Of a DNA stretch of 64,000 nt, positions 26,218-35,438 are shown piece by piece. Origin of the DNA: Bariatricus massiliensis. Its GTDB lineage: Bacteria; Bacillota; Clostridia; Lachnospirales; Lachnospiraceae. The stretch's first letter is position 1. Each line of letters opens with the position of its first letter. Location: positions 1,698,571 to 1,762,570 of the forward strand of contig NZ_LT574838.1 in the NCBI RefSeq assembly GCF_900086725.1, read 5' to 3'. Both the position numbers and the translations under genes were made by a program. The notes under the pieces are model-generated. The model was given only the letters and a program-made list of their open reading frames with translations. It was not told where the DNA came from and made no database searches.

Positions 26218-27087
26218 CTAATGCTTCCTGTTCTCTTTCCTTTTAAACAGGAACTTCATTAATAGTATCACAAGTATCGTTATAGATAACCCTAATATCA
26301 AATATATCATATAGTAATTCTGGACTGACTGGAGCATGGAATCGGCCAGCGTCTCGGTCGCCTCTTCTTCTCCGTTGTACGGTACTCTTGTTCCTCGTAC
26401 TAGTAAACGGTGGGAATTCACTCCATAGGGAGTGCAGGTAAATAATGTCACATAGTCCTTTCCCTCTTCTATCTGCAGCGCCCCCTCCAGCGTCTCATGG
26501 TCATCTTTTTCGACCATATCAAGTATCTGATCCACTTTATAGGCAAGCACCTCGTCCAGCACATGTATATAAAATTTGTCGCCCTTTTCCAACTGATCTG
26601 CGTCTGTGAAAAGTCTGGCGCTTGGCAGCCCTCTGTGAGCCGCAAGTACACTGTGTGTACTCTCTCCGCCTATCGGGAGCTTGGTGCCGTTCAGGTGCCC
26701 GGCCCCGGTCTGAAGTACCTTATCCGCAGTCCCGTGATAGATAGAGATTTTAACATTAATCTTGGGGATGGATATATAACCCATAATACCATCCTCTGCT
26801 ATATTAAGAACCTTCCAGTAGTCAGTTCCTGTGACATCCTCACTTGACTCGCCGAACACATCCGTATACAAGTTATTCTGCTGCATCGTGTCATTGAAAT
26901 TTCTCGCAGCTTCCCACTCTCTGGTGAAATCTTCCGGCTCCATCTCATTTACGACCTGTTCATAATTGCTAATCAATTTACTCTGTCTGTAGGTGTTCCA
27001 CTGGTTGGCAACCGTCGGATAAACGAGAATTCCAAACCCTATCAGAAACAGCAGGCCAAACAGGACTGTGGAAATCTTTCTTTTCAT
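26218..27087 (-). CDS. Class C (pilus) sortase
   Basis: 289 residues. An N-terminal membrane helix (1-22) is followed by the class C hallmark VANQWNTYRQSKLISNYE. The catalytic domain has GGESTHSVLAAHRGLP (His), LFTCTPYGVNSHRLLVRGTR (Cys and Arg), and there is a second C-terminal helix. The lid region lacks an obvious DPF/W motif. It polymerises pilin subunits through isopeptide bonds. It starts 2 bp after the paralogous sortase upstream; the two share about half their residues by eye, suggesting tandem duplication. Confidence 0.93.
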   Translation of the reverse strand: MKRKISTVLFGLLFLIGFGILVYPTVANQWNTYRQSKLISNYEQVVNEMEPEDFTREWEAARNFNDTMQQNNLYTDVFGESSEDVTGTDYWKVLNIAEDGIMGYISIPKINVKISIYHGTADKVLQTGAGHLNGTKLPIGGESTHSVLAAHRGLPSARLFTDADQLEKGDKFYIHVLDEVLAYKVDQILDMVEKDDHETLEGALQIEEGKDYVTLFTCTPYGVNSHRLLVRGTRVPYNGEEEATETLADSMLQSVQNYYMIYLILGLSITILVILLMKFLFKRKENRKH

Positions 27088-27089
27088 AT

Positions 27090-27968
27090 CTACTCCTTTT
27101 TTGGTTCCTCTTCAGCCGCTTTGCGAATCTTCTTCTCGCGCCTGTACAATACGAAAACTACTGCACCGGTAACAGCCAGACCTACAATCACCCAAAGGAG
27201 ATAATTGGTATGCAGACTGAACACTCCAAGTGGTGACGCTTCGTCCTCAACTTCCTTTTCTACATAGGGCACTCTGTGTCCTCGTACCAGAAGCCGCTGC
27301 GTATTCACACCGTAAGGTGTGCAGGTGAGGAGTGTCATCAAATCTTCTCCTTCTTCCACCGCAAGGCTGTCCGTCTCTTCCGGCTCTACCACTGATATCT
27401 TATCTACTTCGTAACATAAAGTCTCATTCAATACGTGGATTAAGAAATGATCTCCTTCCTCCAGCTTATCTAAGTCTGTAAAGAGGGACGCGCTCGGCAG
27501 TCCTCTGTGCGCCGATATGACAGAATGTGTGCTTTCACCACCAACTGGAAGGGAACTTCCTTCCAAATGCCCCACTGCTTTTTGAAGAACCGTATCTTCT
27601 GTTGTGTGGTAGATTGGAAGCTTAATATTAATCTTCGGTATCTCCACCATCCCCATCATACCATCTTCCGCAATGTTGAGACAAGACATATATACTTCAT
27701 CCTCTTCCTCGGTGGCATCTGCCACTGCGAAGGAATCGGGCAGGATACTGGGAAGCAGTGCATTGTTATACGCCGCCGCCTTCTCCATCTCGGCCTTATA
27801 ATCTATCTTTCCGGCCGCTTCTTTTTCGGATACTACACTCTCGTAGTTGCTGATTAACTGCTTCTGCCTATAATTGTTCCATTGGTTGGCTACAAAAGGA
27901 TACAGCAGTAAGGACAAACCAGCTAAAAATATAAGACAAACAATAATTGTAGTTGATTTCTTTTTCAT
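27090..27968 (-). CDS. Class C (pilus) sortase
   Basis: 292 residues. N-terminal helix, VANQWNNYRQKQLISNYE, MVEIPKINIKLPIYHTT, GGESTHSVISAHRGLP (His), LLTCTPYGVNTQRLLVRGHR (Cys, Arg), and a C-terminal helix with basic tail. Same class and order as the downstream paralogue. It is separated from the major pilin gene by a strong hairpin (28003-28029) that could lower sortase expression relative to pilin. Having two sortases suggests division between shaft polymerisation and minor pilin or tip attachment. Confidence 0.93.
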   Translation of the reverse strand: MKKKSTTIIVCLIFLAGLSLLLYPFVANQWNNYRQKQLISNYESVVSEKEAAGKIDYKAEMEKAAAYNNALLPSILPDSFAVADATEEEDEVYMSCLNIAEDGMMGMVEIPKINIKLPIYHTTEDTVLQKAVGHLEGSSLPVGGESTHSVISAHRGLPSASLFTDLDKLEEGDHFLIHVLNETLCYEVDKISVVEPEETDSLAVEEGEDLMTLLTCTPYGVNTQRLLVRGHRVPYVEKEVEDEASPLGVFSLHTNYLLWVIVGLAVTGAVVFVLYRREKKIRKAAEEEPKKE

Positions 27969-28002
27969 CCGGACTCTCCTTGTTGTTGTATACTTTTTTA
28001 TG

Positions 28003-28029
28003 AATCCGGGGCGTTTACCGCCCCGGATT
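28003..28029 (-). promoter_or_regulatory. Strong intra-operon hairpin between pilin and sortase genes
   Basis: Perfect 11-bp GC-rich stem AATCCGGGGCG (28003-28013) with CGCCCCGGATT (28019-28029), loop of 5 nt. The minus strand after it is A-rich, not T-rich, so it is not a classical terminator. It may be an mRNA processing or stabilising element protecting the 3' end of the pilin message. Confidence 0.6.
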
Positions 28030-28047
28030 ATCTAACATCTAAATGAA

Positions 28048-29448
28048 TTACTTTGTATGTTTTTTGCGGCTTGCGAAGAATAACGCTGCTGCTGCAATCA
28101 TAATCAGGCATCCGCCAACTGTGAAGATTGTTGTACCGATACCACCTGTTCCCGGAAGAGCGGAAAGCTTGGTATCTGTCATAGAAGCAGTACCTTTAAC
28201 GGTTTCTTCTAATTTCTCATCAACTGTTCCCCATGTGGCTACGGAGTCTGTAGCATTGATGCTATATCCTTCCGGTGCTTCAACTTCTTCAAACTTATAT
28301 GTTGCGCCTGCATCGAGACCTTCAACTTTTACAGCACCGTCTTCACCAGTAACTACTTTAGTAGCTTCCGCTTTATTCGTTGTCCAAGCAACAAATTTAT
28401 TGTTAGCGTCGAATTTCGCGTAGTTCTTTGTTCCTTCAACTTCTTTGTATACTACAAACTTAGCGCCTGCAAGTAATGCTTTATTCTCACCTGTCTTTGT
28501 CAGCGTGATTTCTCCTGTAACAAGCTTATCGTAATCTGTACCGTATTTTGTGTCGTTTTCTCCGTCCCCCGCTTTTACAGTATTTCCAATAAGTGTATCT
28601 GTTACGATTGCCTTATAAGTAAGAACTAATTTGTTATTTGCATCTTTGTTTCCGGTTAATATTTGGCTTAAATCAAGCGTAAAGGTTTCTTTGCCTTCTG
28701 TATTTACAGTAGGCGTTACTTTGTAAGTTGTAGCTGCATTTGCGCCTATTTTTACACTAACCTCAAGATCGCCATCTGCATTTAAAGCATACTTCGCACC
28801 AGAAATGGTATCTGTAATGATATACTTCGGATTTGAAACATTTGCCGCAATATACGGAACCGTTGTCTCAACATTGTATGTAACTTCACGGCCGATTTCA
28901 ACTACTTTATCTTCATCATCATTTGTTTTAATAACAGTAGTCGGTACTCTTTTTGCTTCTATTGTAGTACTCTTTAATGTCTGCGGCACGCCTGTTGAAG
29001 CGTTGTAATTTTCAAATGAAATATATGCTGCCATTGAACTATATGCATAACCTGTTTCTTCACCTTTAATAGCATAAACACCGGCCTTTGTAACTGTAAT
29101 CGGACTCGCTGTTACTGCGCTTAATGTCTGAGTGGAAAGGACAGCGTCTAAAGCTGCCTGAGTCTTAGCTGCGTCTCCACCCTTAATTAAAGCAGCGATA
29201 ACCGTCTGTGCGTCTGTAGCATCATATGCTGTTAGATAGGAAGCTTCAATAGCGGCATTGGAAAACTTCCAACCTGTTACTGTCGTTGTGTCAGGCTCAA
29301 TTACCTGCACATATTGAAACTTAGCTGTTGAACCTGCGTTATTAATTGTAATAGTAGCTGTTTTGTCAGCTGCAAATGTTGTCATGCTCATTCCGAGCAC
29401 CATAGCCAATGTCAATAACACGGCAAAGATTTTTTTGATTTTACTCAT
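28048..29448 (-). CDS. Major pilin with LPGTG sorting signal
   Basis: 466 residues. Signal peptide 1-26 (IFAVLLTLAMVLGMSMTTFA). Two or three Cna-B/isopeptide domains follow, with E-box YKFEEVEAPEGY and TGEITLTKTGENKALLAGAK. The C-terminus is LSALPGTGG, a helix and SRKKHTK. This is the SpaA/FimA layout of a shaft pilin. I do not see a canonical YPKN pilin motif; PTTVIKTNDD near 180 is the nearest Lys-containing candidate. ATG 29448 with AAGGAG seven bases upstream is chosen over an in-frame start 45 bp upstream. It is followed by the two class C sortases. Confidence 0.9.
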   Translation of the reverse strand: MSKIKKIFAVLLTLAMVLGMSMTTFAADKTATITINNAGSTAKFQYVQVIEPDTTTVTGWKFSNAAIEASYLTAYDATDAQTVIAALIKGGDAAKTQAALDAVLSTQTLSAVTASPITVTKAGVYAIKGEETGYAYSSMAAYISFENYNASTGVPQTLKSTTIEAKRVPTTVIKTNDDEDKVVEIGREVTYNVETTVPYIAANVSNPKYIITDTISGAKYALNADGDLEVSVKIGANAATTYKVTPTVNTEGKETFTLDLSQILTGNKDANNKLVLTYKAIVTDTLIGNTVKAGDGENDTKYGTDYDKLVTGEITLTKTGENKALLAGAKFVVYKEVEGTKNYAKFDANNKFVAWTTNKAEATKVVTGEDGAVKVEGLDAGATYKFEEVEAPEGYSINATDSVATWGTVDEKLEETVKGTASMTDTKLSALPGTGGIGTTIFTVGGCLIMIAAAALFFASRKKHTK

Positions 29449-29559
29449 AATCGTTCTCCTTCTCTTTTTGTGGGCCCTGCCCAAATTTCTCATTTTACTC
29501 TTAGTTCCTGATTACTGTATTTTGCGGTGCCGGGACCGCTGAAAAGCCTTTTTCATACG

Positions 29560-32500
29560 CTAACTCTTCAGCACCTCCCTACACTTATTTTTATATAAGA
29601 TTAGTGCCGCAGCTATCATTAACAGCATGCCACCAATCGAATACCAATAGATTCCGTAACCTCCTGCACTGGGCAGGTCATATACTGGAGTATTCTCAAA
29701 GTAAAAATGTATGATAGTTTTACCCTCTATTATTTCACTTTGATGTGCAGGCTCTTTTTCTGATGATGTAATAGATTTCAGTCCGCCTTTCCCAATTTCT
29801 ATAGTCCAGTTTTCTTCGTTAATAGAATAGCCTGTTGGCGCTTTTTCCTCTGTCAGAATATAGGAACCATGTTCAAGATTGTCTGTTGTTATTTTAGTTG
29901 TAAAATCCTTATCGCTATACCATTCTATTATTCCATCGTTACTGGACCGTCCATAATATGTTGGCTTACTTAGGGCCTCTATGGCATTACTTGGTCTTAG
30001 CTTAAACTCCGCACCGCCCAAAACGATATTCTCTCCACTGGTACTCCTTTTGATAATATCCCAGTTTGTAAATACAACTGCATTGGTAAATTCTACTTTC
30101 CCGACAGTTCCACCATCTTTCATATTATAACTGTAGTTCTTAATGACATTTTCTTTGTCGGTATTGTTTCCTAAAACAAAAGTTGCAGATTCACCCTTAA
30201 TATCTGTATAATTTTCACAATTTGTTATGGCATTATCTACTAAAAGATTTTGTAAATCGTATCCAGCCACAGGAACTTCTGTAATTTCATAACTTCCTCT
30301 TGGTAAATCCTTAAGCTCCGCTGAAGTTAATGATACTGATGTCTCGCCTGCCGGTATAACAATAGAAACTTCTTTAAACTCTTTACCATCCTTCTTGATA
30401 TTAAATTTAAAAACTTGCTTTTTTTCAGATGCTTTTTCTAAATTTTTCGTAAGCTGGATTTCACCAGAGATTACTTTTACTTTGTATATACCATAAGGCT
30501 TATCAATTACATCTTTGAAATCCGGCGACTCTTTACCAGAAACTTTGCCATCATTTAAAGCTTCTACGATATGATCCTCATCACCAGAAATATAAACTTT
30601 ATTATCTATAGTAGTATTAGTATTACTCTGATCTGTAGGGATTCCAGCGTCATAGGTAACCTTTAAGTAAAATGTAGTATCACTATCCGGTATTCTATTT
30701 GTTAGTTCTTCGGCAGTAATCCCTTCTGTACACGCTTCATTTGTGTACCAAGATAGATTAAAATCGTTAGCCTCCACTCCATAGTGTCCAATATATTTTG
30801 TATCAAAGAGAGAGTTTAATATTGCTTCTTCTGTAGGTACAACATCGCCTTTATAAATAGTTACTATCTGATTGCTTACATCCAATTCAGCTTTTACATT
30901 AACTGTTGGCTGTGGAAGTTTTGCTCCAACGCCATTTTCAAAAACTATAGAGGAATTGGATTGGTTCGTTGTAACAGCATTACCACCAATATAATTGTCT
31001 CTTGCTTTAATATAAATATTTGCTGACCAGCCAGAGTTACCTGTCTGACTATTTTTAGGTGGAATTGTTATTTCTGACCACACAACATACCAGTTTCCAG
31101 AGCCATCTTTTTTAAGTAGTCCTTTGTTTCCAAGATTATCTGAAATCTCTGAATTTTCAGGCAAAGGAACTCCGTTTATATCAGTCACTTCAAAACGTGA
31201 ATCAATATAGTCTTTCACTGTTGCATTTTGGATTGGTATACCAGTTATAACTGATTCCAAAATTAAATCAAATGAGTCAACCAAGCTAGCAGCACCACTG
31301 GCAAAGAGAAATTTACCATTGCCGTTATTAGCAATTTTTGTTAAATGATTCTCTCCTTCTGTATCTACGAAAAAGCCTATCGTATGAATTGTTATACCTT
31401 TTTGTCCCATAGTGGCGGCAAAATTTTCAGCACTCGTTTTATTAGTGGTAGGAACACCGTCTGATAATAAAATTGTAAATTTTTCATTTTTGCTATCAGC
31501 GCTAAATGTTCCATTTGCTTTAACAAGCCCATCATACGTATTCGTAGATGATGTAGTTGACAATCCATTAATGTATGATTTCAAAGAATCTTTATTTTCG
31601 CCGATATTCTGCATGGTTCTTCCTACCGACGCGCTCCCTGCAAAAGCAGTTATTGAAATATTACTGTTAGGAGAAATCTCTGCCAATGAGTCAATAAATT
31701 CGCATGTTGCCCGCTTCATAATTGCCAATCGTGTAGAATATCCGGTGTAATATTTTAATGAAGTATCAAGAGTTACATTTGTTTGGCTCTTCCATCCATG
31801 ATTTTCATTGTCCGGTGCATCTGCAGAGTCTTCTACATAGTAAGTCCATCGTCGCCATCTGTTATTACTATACTGCAACCGATATAAATTTCCATCAGCT
31901 TCATAATAATAGTATGTTCCGTTTGGAGAAGGCGCACCAGAAACTGGTTTACTTATATCTACCCCGCCATAATAGTTCATGCTGTTTGACCTATCAAGGA
32001 CCAGAGCAACATCTACTTCTTTAGTACCGCCTTCTGTGGTTATAGTTTTAATCGACGACGCGTTTAGCTTAATTTGATAAGTTCGTTTATCCCAATCAAT
32101 AAGTTGAGCTGTTTTATCATAGACAAGCTGTTCGTTTATGAACTCCTCAATTAACTGGTTTGGAATTTCAGTGATAGCTGTTTCGTCTTCATCATCTATA
32201 GCAAATAGTTTGGCAACAGCTTTACCGTCCTCGTATGCGACGGTAATCTTATAAATCTTATCACTAGGAATATATCCGTCAGGAGCAGTCGTCTCTTTAA
32301 GATAATACACATCTCCTAATTTTAAATTTTCAAGTGTAATGGTTCCGTTTTCAGATGTAAGCTCTTCTTTTGCTACTGTCTCACCATCCTCATTTTTGTA
32401 TGTGTTAACAGGCTGTGTTAATTCTGCATCTTTATAAAGTGTGAAACCAGCACCTGCAAGTTTTGCTCCTGTTTTAGAATCAACTTTTGTAAATGATAAA

Positions 32501-34416
32501 CTAGTCGTTCCAATTTCATTGACTTCGATAATACTGCTGTTTGGTAATGTATAATACATATTACAGTTTGAAAGGTTGGCTCCTCGTTCCAAATAAAGAA
32601 CTGTTAACCGATGTTTCTCGGCGCCATTTTCTTTTACGTACTGCGTTTTATCTTCTTCGGAATAGCTTTGCTTATTAAGTAATACAGTCCACAAATCGAC
32701 TTCTTGTGGCATAGCGTCATGAATTCCGCCTACGTCAACAACAACTTTTGTTCCATCCAAAACTACCCATAAGTCATCATCTCCTGAAAAACTATAATTT
32801 AATTCACCAATATAGTCTTCTAATGAGAATTCAATGTCGTAACGCATACCAAAATAATAATTATGGTTACTATCCGAATATGCTTCTTTACTTGCTTCCT
32901 TTCCCTTATAATCGTCTAATGGGAAAAACTTACTCATATCAGTAGCTTTATTTACACCGTTCTTTGTTACTTTACTTAACCTATAAGTATTTCCATCCCG
33001 GTCTAAATTTAGCTTATAATTCTTGTAGACCTGCTTTCCTTCAAACTCTTCATCTGTAAATAATCCTGGTTCTGTTAACGTTGCGCCATTGCTATTTGTT
33101 CCCATTAGTAAAGCGCCTGTATCAATGTCAACACCCGTTATAATATCTTTGTAAATATAATCGTCATATGTCTGAGACCAATTATTAATGTTTACCGTTG
33201 CGGCACTAAATGTATTAGTCTTTCCATTTTTGTCTTTATAGCTTACTCCTCCATAACTTTTTTTGGTGACATATTTTTCGCCTTGTTTCCTGTATTGTTC
33301 ATTCCCAATTGCTAATTTAGTATTGTCTGCCGCCCCTTTAGGGTAATTACTACTGTCATTGATACTTTTGCCTGATTTGGGATTTATCTGATAGTCATAA
33401 AATGTTACTCCACCCTCAACATTTTTTTCTTTTGTAGCCGTATAATAAACTCGGTAATTGGTATCTTCAGTAATTACACGGTCATCGCCTATTTCGGTTT
33501 CCACTTCTTTTCCATACTTATCAATCGTAACTTTTACAATTTTAGTAACCTCATAATTTCCGCCTTTTACTCCTAAATCAATGGAACCTGTATTATCTAA
33601 ATACAACGTGCTGTCTGCAAATATTTTGTCTTTACTTCCATCAATAAAGTGTTGGATATTTACTTCTATCTTTTTAGAAGTAGTTGTCGTGATTACATAT
33701 GTAGAAAAATGATTTGTCGTCATTTCAACTGTATTGTTTTCTACGGTTTTTTCTATATTACTAGCTATCTGCTGTTCTTCATTAATATGATATACTTCAA
33801 CATTTTCTGCGCCTGCAACCTTCTCTTGCACTTCTCCACCTTCAAATGTTACATTTACATTGCCAGTAGGCTGTGCTTCGGTTCCGTCCACGAGGAGCTT
33901 AATATCATATGCCTGATAACGTGCAATATTAGTATTCTCTTCTAATTCTTTTTTCTTTAATGCAATTTCCACATCTTTTATTTTATCTTCTGATAATTTA
34001 GATGCAGAAATCTCATAAGAACTTCCTTGGGGAAAGGATGTACTCGAACCGCTCATTGTAATAGTTGTTCCATCAATTATAGTTGAAACAGAAATATCGT
34101 TCGCAGTTTCTTGCCCTGTAGATTCTACTTGCTGCTCTCCACTTCCTTCTGGATTGCCTGTTGATGTATCTACTGTCGGCTGCTCAGTCTCAACATCTTT
34201 AGATTCTTCTTCCACATCAGGTTGGCCCTGTGTCTCCGCTGTGGAGTCCGCCTCTTCTGAAACTGCCGCCGGCTCGCTATTCACTTCTTGATTCGCTTCC
34301 ACGCTTCTGGTATTTCCTGCGTCTGCGTCATCTGCCAGAACGGATGTCGCGCTGCTAAGCACCATTACCATGCAAAGCATAAACGCTAATATTCTTTTTT
34401 TCAAATTACTTTTCAT
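29560..34416 (-). CDS. Large pilus tip adhesin: vWA domain, Cna-B repeats, LPSAG sorting signal
   Basis: 1618 residues. Signal peptide 1-28. Residues 30-110 are a Glu/Thr/Ser-rich spacer. A region near 540-580 resembles the fibro-slime/PA14 type (YFGMRYDIEFSLEDYIGELN, SFSGDDDLWVVLDG). A Cna-B domain spans about 640-720, a vWA domain about 800-1050 with a MIDAS (DRSNSM, DxSxS), a pilin-like domain about 1320-1380 (IQLTKNLEKASEKKQVFKFN), and another Cna-B about 1445-1560 with EEKAPTGYS. It ends YDLPSAGG, helix, basic tail. A vWA tip protein ahead of the shaft pilin is the usual order in sortase pili. It should bind host or matrix ligands. It overlaps a short WQG gene by 11 bp. Confidence 0.9.
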   Translation of the reverse strand: MKSNLKKRILAFMLCMVMVLSSATSVLADDADAGNTRSVEANQEVNSEPAAVSEEADSTAETQGQPDVEEESKDVETEQPTVDTSTGNPEGSGEQQVESTGQETANDISVSTIIDGTTITMSGSSTSFPQGSSYEISASKLSEDKIKDVEIALKKKELEENTNIARYQAYDIKLLVDGTEAQPTGNVNVTFEGGEVQEKVAGAENVEVYHINEEQQIASNIEKTVENNTVEMTTNHFSTYVITTTTSKKIEVNIQHFIDGSKDKIFADSTLYLDNTGSIDLGVKGGNYEVTKIVKVTIDKYGKEVETEIGDDRVITEDTNYRVYYTATKEKNVEGGVTFYDYQINPKSGKSINDSSNYPKGAADNTKLAIGNEQYRKQGEKYVTKKSYGGVSYKDKNGKTNTFSAATVNINNWSQTYDDYIYKDIITGVDIDTGALLMGTNSNGATLTEPGLFTDEEFEGKQVYKNYKLNLDRDGNTYRLSKVTKNGVNKATDMSKFFPLDDYKGKEASKEAYSDSNHNYYFGMRYDIEFSLEDYIGELNYSFSGDDDLWVVLDGTKVVVDVGGIHDAMPQEVDLWTVLLNKQSYSEEDKTQYVKENGAEKHRLTVLYLERGANLSNCNMYYTLPNSSIIEVNEIGTTSLSFTKVDSKTGAKLAGAGFTLYKDAELTQPVNTYKNEDGETVAKEELTSENGTITLENLKLGDVYYLKETTAPDGYIPSDKIYKITVAYEDGKAVAKLFAIDDEDETAITEIPNQLIEEFINEQLVYDKTAQLIDWDKRTYQIKLNASSIKTITTEGGTKEVDVALVLDRSNSMNYYGGVDISKPVSGAPSPNGTYYYYEADGNLYRLQYSNNRWRRWTYYVEDSADAPDNENHGWKSQTNVTLDTSLKYYTGYSTRLAIMKRATCEFIDSLAEISPNSNISITAFAGSASVGRTMQNIGENKDSLKSYINGLSTTSSTNTYDGLVKANGTFSADSKNEKFTILLSDGVPTTNKTSAENFAATMGQKGITIHTIGFFVDTEGENHLTKIANNGNGKFLFASGAASLVDSFDLILESVITGIPIQNATVKDYIDSRFEVTDINGVPLPENSEISDNLGNKGLLKKDGSGNWYVVWSEITIPPKNSQTGNSGWSANIYIKARDNYIGGNAVTTNQSNSSIVFENGVGAKLPQPTVNVKAELDVSNQIVTIYKGDVVPTEEAILNSLFDTKYIGHYGVEANDFNLSWYTNEACTEGITAEELTNRIPDSDTTFYLKVTYDAGIPTDQSNTNTTIDNKVYISGDEDHIVEALNDGKVSGKESPDFKDVIDKPYGIYKVKVISGEIQLTKNLEKASEKKQVFKFNIKKDGKEFKEVSIVIPAGETSVSLTSAELKDLPRGSYEITEVPVAGYDLQNLLVDNAITNCENYTDIKGESATFVLGNNTDKENVIKNYSYNMKDGGTVGKVEFTNAVVFTNWDIIKRSTSGENIVLGGAEFKLRPSNAIEALSKPTYYGRSSNDGIIEWYSDKDFTTKITTDNLEHGSYILTEEKAPTGYSINEENWTIEIGKGGLKSITSSEKEPAHQSEIIEGKTIIHFYFENTPVYDLPSAGGYGIYWYSIGGMLLMIAAALILYKNKCREVLKS

Positions 34417-34603
34417 GGCGTCCTCCTTCTATCTCTTTGTTTCCTTCTAATGCTCCATCTATCAGCTTCAACAATTCCAAAGCGCTTCTGAAGTACTGTT
34501 CCTGCTGCCCTTCGACCCATGTAACGCTTCCCTGCCAGGTAGCATTTTGACAATCTATTATTTTCAATATAAATGTCCCTGTTTTTTCTTTCTTCGCGCC
34601 CAT
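34406..34603 (-). CDS. Short WQG-family protein heading the pilus operon
   Basis: 65 residues, soluble. Core FILKIIDCQNATWQGSVTWVE followed in turn by FRSALELLKLIDGALE. It is nearly the same size as the protein at 19816. The 3' end overlaps the tip adhesin start by 11 bp, so the two are probably translationally coupled. The ribosome binding site is weak (GAAGGGAAGATGAAG upstream). Function unknown; it is the first gene after the terminator that ends the BTAD/long WQG unit. Confidence 0.75.
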   Translation of the reverse strand: MGAKKEKTGTFILKIIDCQNATWQGSVTWVEGQQEQYFRSALELLKLIDGALEGNKEIEGGRHEK

Positions 34604-34785
34604 ACAAGTATCTTCATCTTCCCTTCTGGAATTCTCCGCATATTTCGTATCTTGATGCTATTTTACCGCACCAACTATTACACAAACCATTACCAAAAGA
34701 TGTTTCTATTAACTTTTTTACTTTTTTTTAGATTTTATAGGCTTTGTGTAATGATTTTGTCTTAGCGATATAAAGAATGCGCCTT
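34604..34785. other. AT-rich leader of the pilus operon
   Basis: Part of a 353-bp gene-free gap. It is AT-rich and should hold the pilus operon promoter on the minus strand; a TAAAAT near 34660 is a possible -10 but lacks a convincing -35. The rest of the gap holds the structured element (34786-34865) and the terminator (34900-34941). Confidence 0.4.
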
Positions 34786-34865
34786 GGCACAGTCTTGCGC
34801 CGAGCGTGGTCGCTTGCGACATACTACGTCTTCACGCGAGTGTGCCTCCTCCCGGAGGGTTTTTA
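34786..34865. ncRNA. Candidate structured RNA or interspersed palindromic element
   Basis: GC-rich 80-bp island in an AT-rich spacer with nested complementary arms: GGCACA (34786-34791) with TGTGCC (34841-34846), GCGTG (34804-34808) with CACGC (34833-34837), and GTCGC (34809-34813) with GCGAC (34816-34820). Directly after, CCTCC (34845-34849) and GGAGG (34854-34858) form a hairpin with a plus-strand GTTTTT tail. It might be a small RNA read from the plus strand, a leader structure of the pilus operon on the minus strand, or a repeated genomic element. No match to a known riboswitch class was recognised. Confidence 0.45.
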
Positions 34866-34899
34866 TGAATAGGGGACATGGTTTCCTATGTTATAAAAA

Positions 34900-34941
34900 A
34901 CTCCGGAGAAATCTATGGGAATCCCATAAACTCTCCGGAGT
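34900..34941 (-). terminator. Terminator after the BTAD / long WQG unit
   Basis: Outer stem ACTCCGGAGA (34900-34909) with TCTCCGGAGT (34932-34941), with an inner hairpin TATGGGA/TCCCATA (34914-34928). TTTTTT follows on the minus strand. It separates the regulator unit from the pilus operon. Confidence 0.85.
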
Positions 34942-34956
34942 CTCTTTATATTATAT

Positions 34957-35400
34957 TTAGTCCATTTCCAACGCATTGCTTAAAATCTTCAGCAGCTCCA
35001 GCACACTGACAAACTGCTGGACATTTTCCCCTTCCACCCATTCTACCTCACCCTGCCAGGTAGCATTTTGGCGGTATTTTACACAAATCAGGAAGGTTCC
35101 CCTGATTCCTCTGTACTTAGCCACATCTTGGGCGTCCACGACCTTCTTCAATGTCCCTTTTTTATAGTGTTCCACATTGGTAAATGTACGTGCCTGTGTA
35201 GAAGCCTGAGGGAAGGATATTCTATCAAAGAAATCCTCCATCGCCTCCATCAATCTCATCACATTCGCGAATGGCCACGGGGATTGATCATAACAGTGGT
35301 AGATTCGTCCTGTCATCTCGCCTTCGGTATTCTTATCTATACAGACGTTCATGATGTTTGGCGCATGCAAAGGTACATGCGTAATTTTCTTCTGACTCAT
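34957..35400 (-). CDS. Long WQG-family protein (unknown function)
   Basis: 147 residues. The N-terminal domain (MNVCIDKNTEGEMTGRIYHC, VMRLMEAMEDFFDRISFPQA) aligns by eye with that of the protein at 20009. The C-terminal WQG domain is FLICVKYRQNATWQGEVEWV then FVSVLELLKILSNALEMD. ATG 35400 behind AAAGGGATAGT is preferred over an upstream start overlapping the BTAD gene. It lies 38 bp behind the BTAD regulator, mirroring the order at 20.0-21.7 kb. Cytoplasmic by sequence. Function unknown. Confidence 0.78.
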   Translation of the reverse strand: MSQKKITHVPLHAPNIMNVCIDKNTEGEMTGRIYHCYDQSPWPFANVMRLMEAMEDFFDRISFPQASTQARTFTNVEHYKKGTLKKVVDAQDVAKYRGIRGTFLICVKYRQNATWQGEVEWVEGENVQQFVSVLELLKILSNALEMD

Positions 35401-35438
35401 ACTATCCCTTTCCATCTCTTGTCCGATACCTGTATAAA

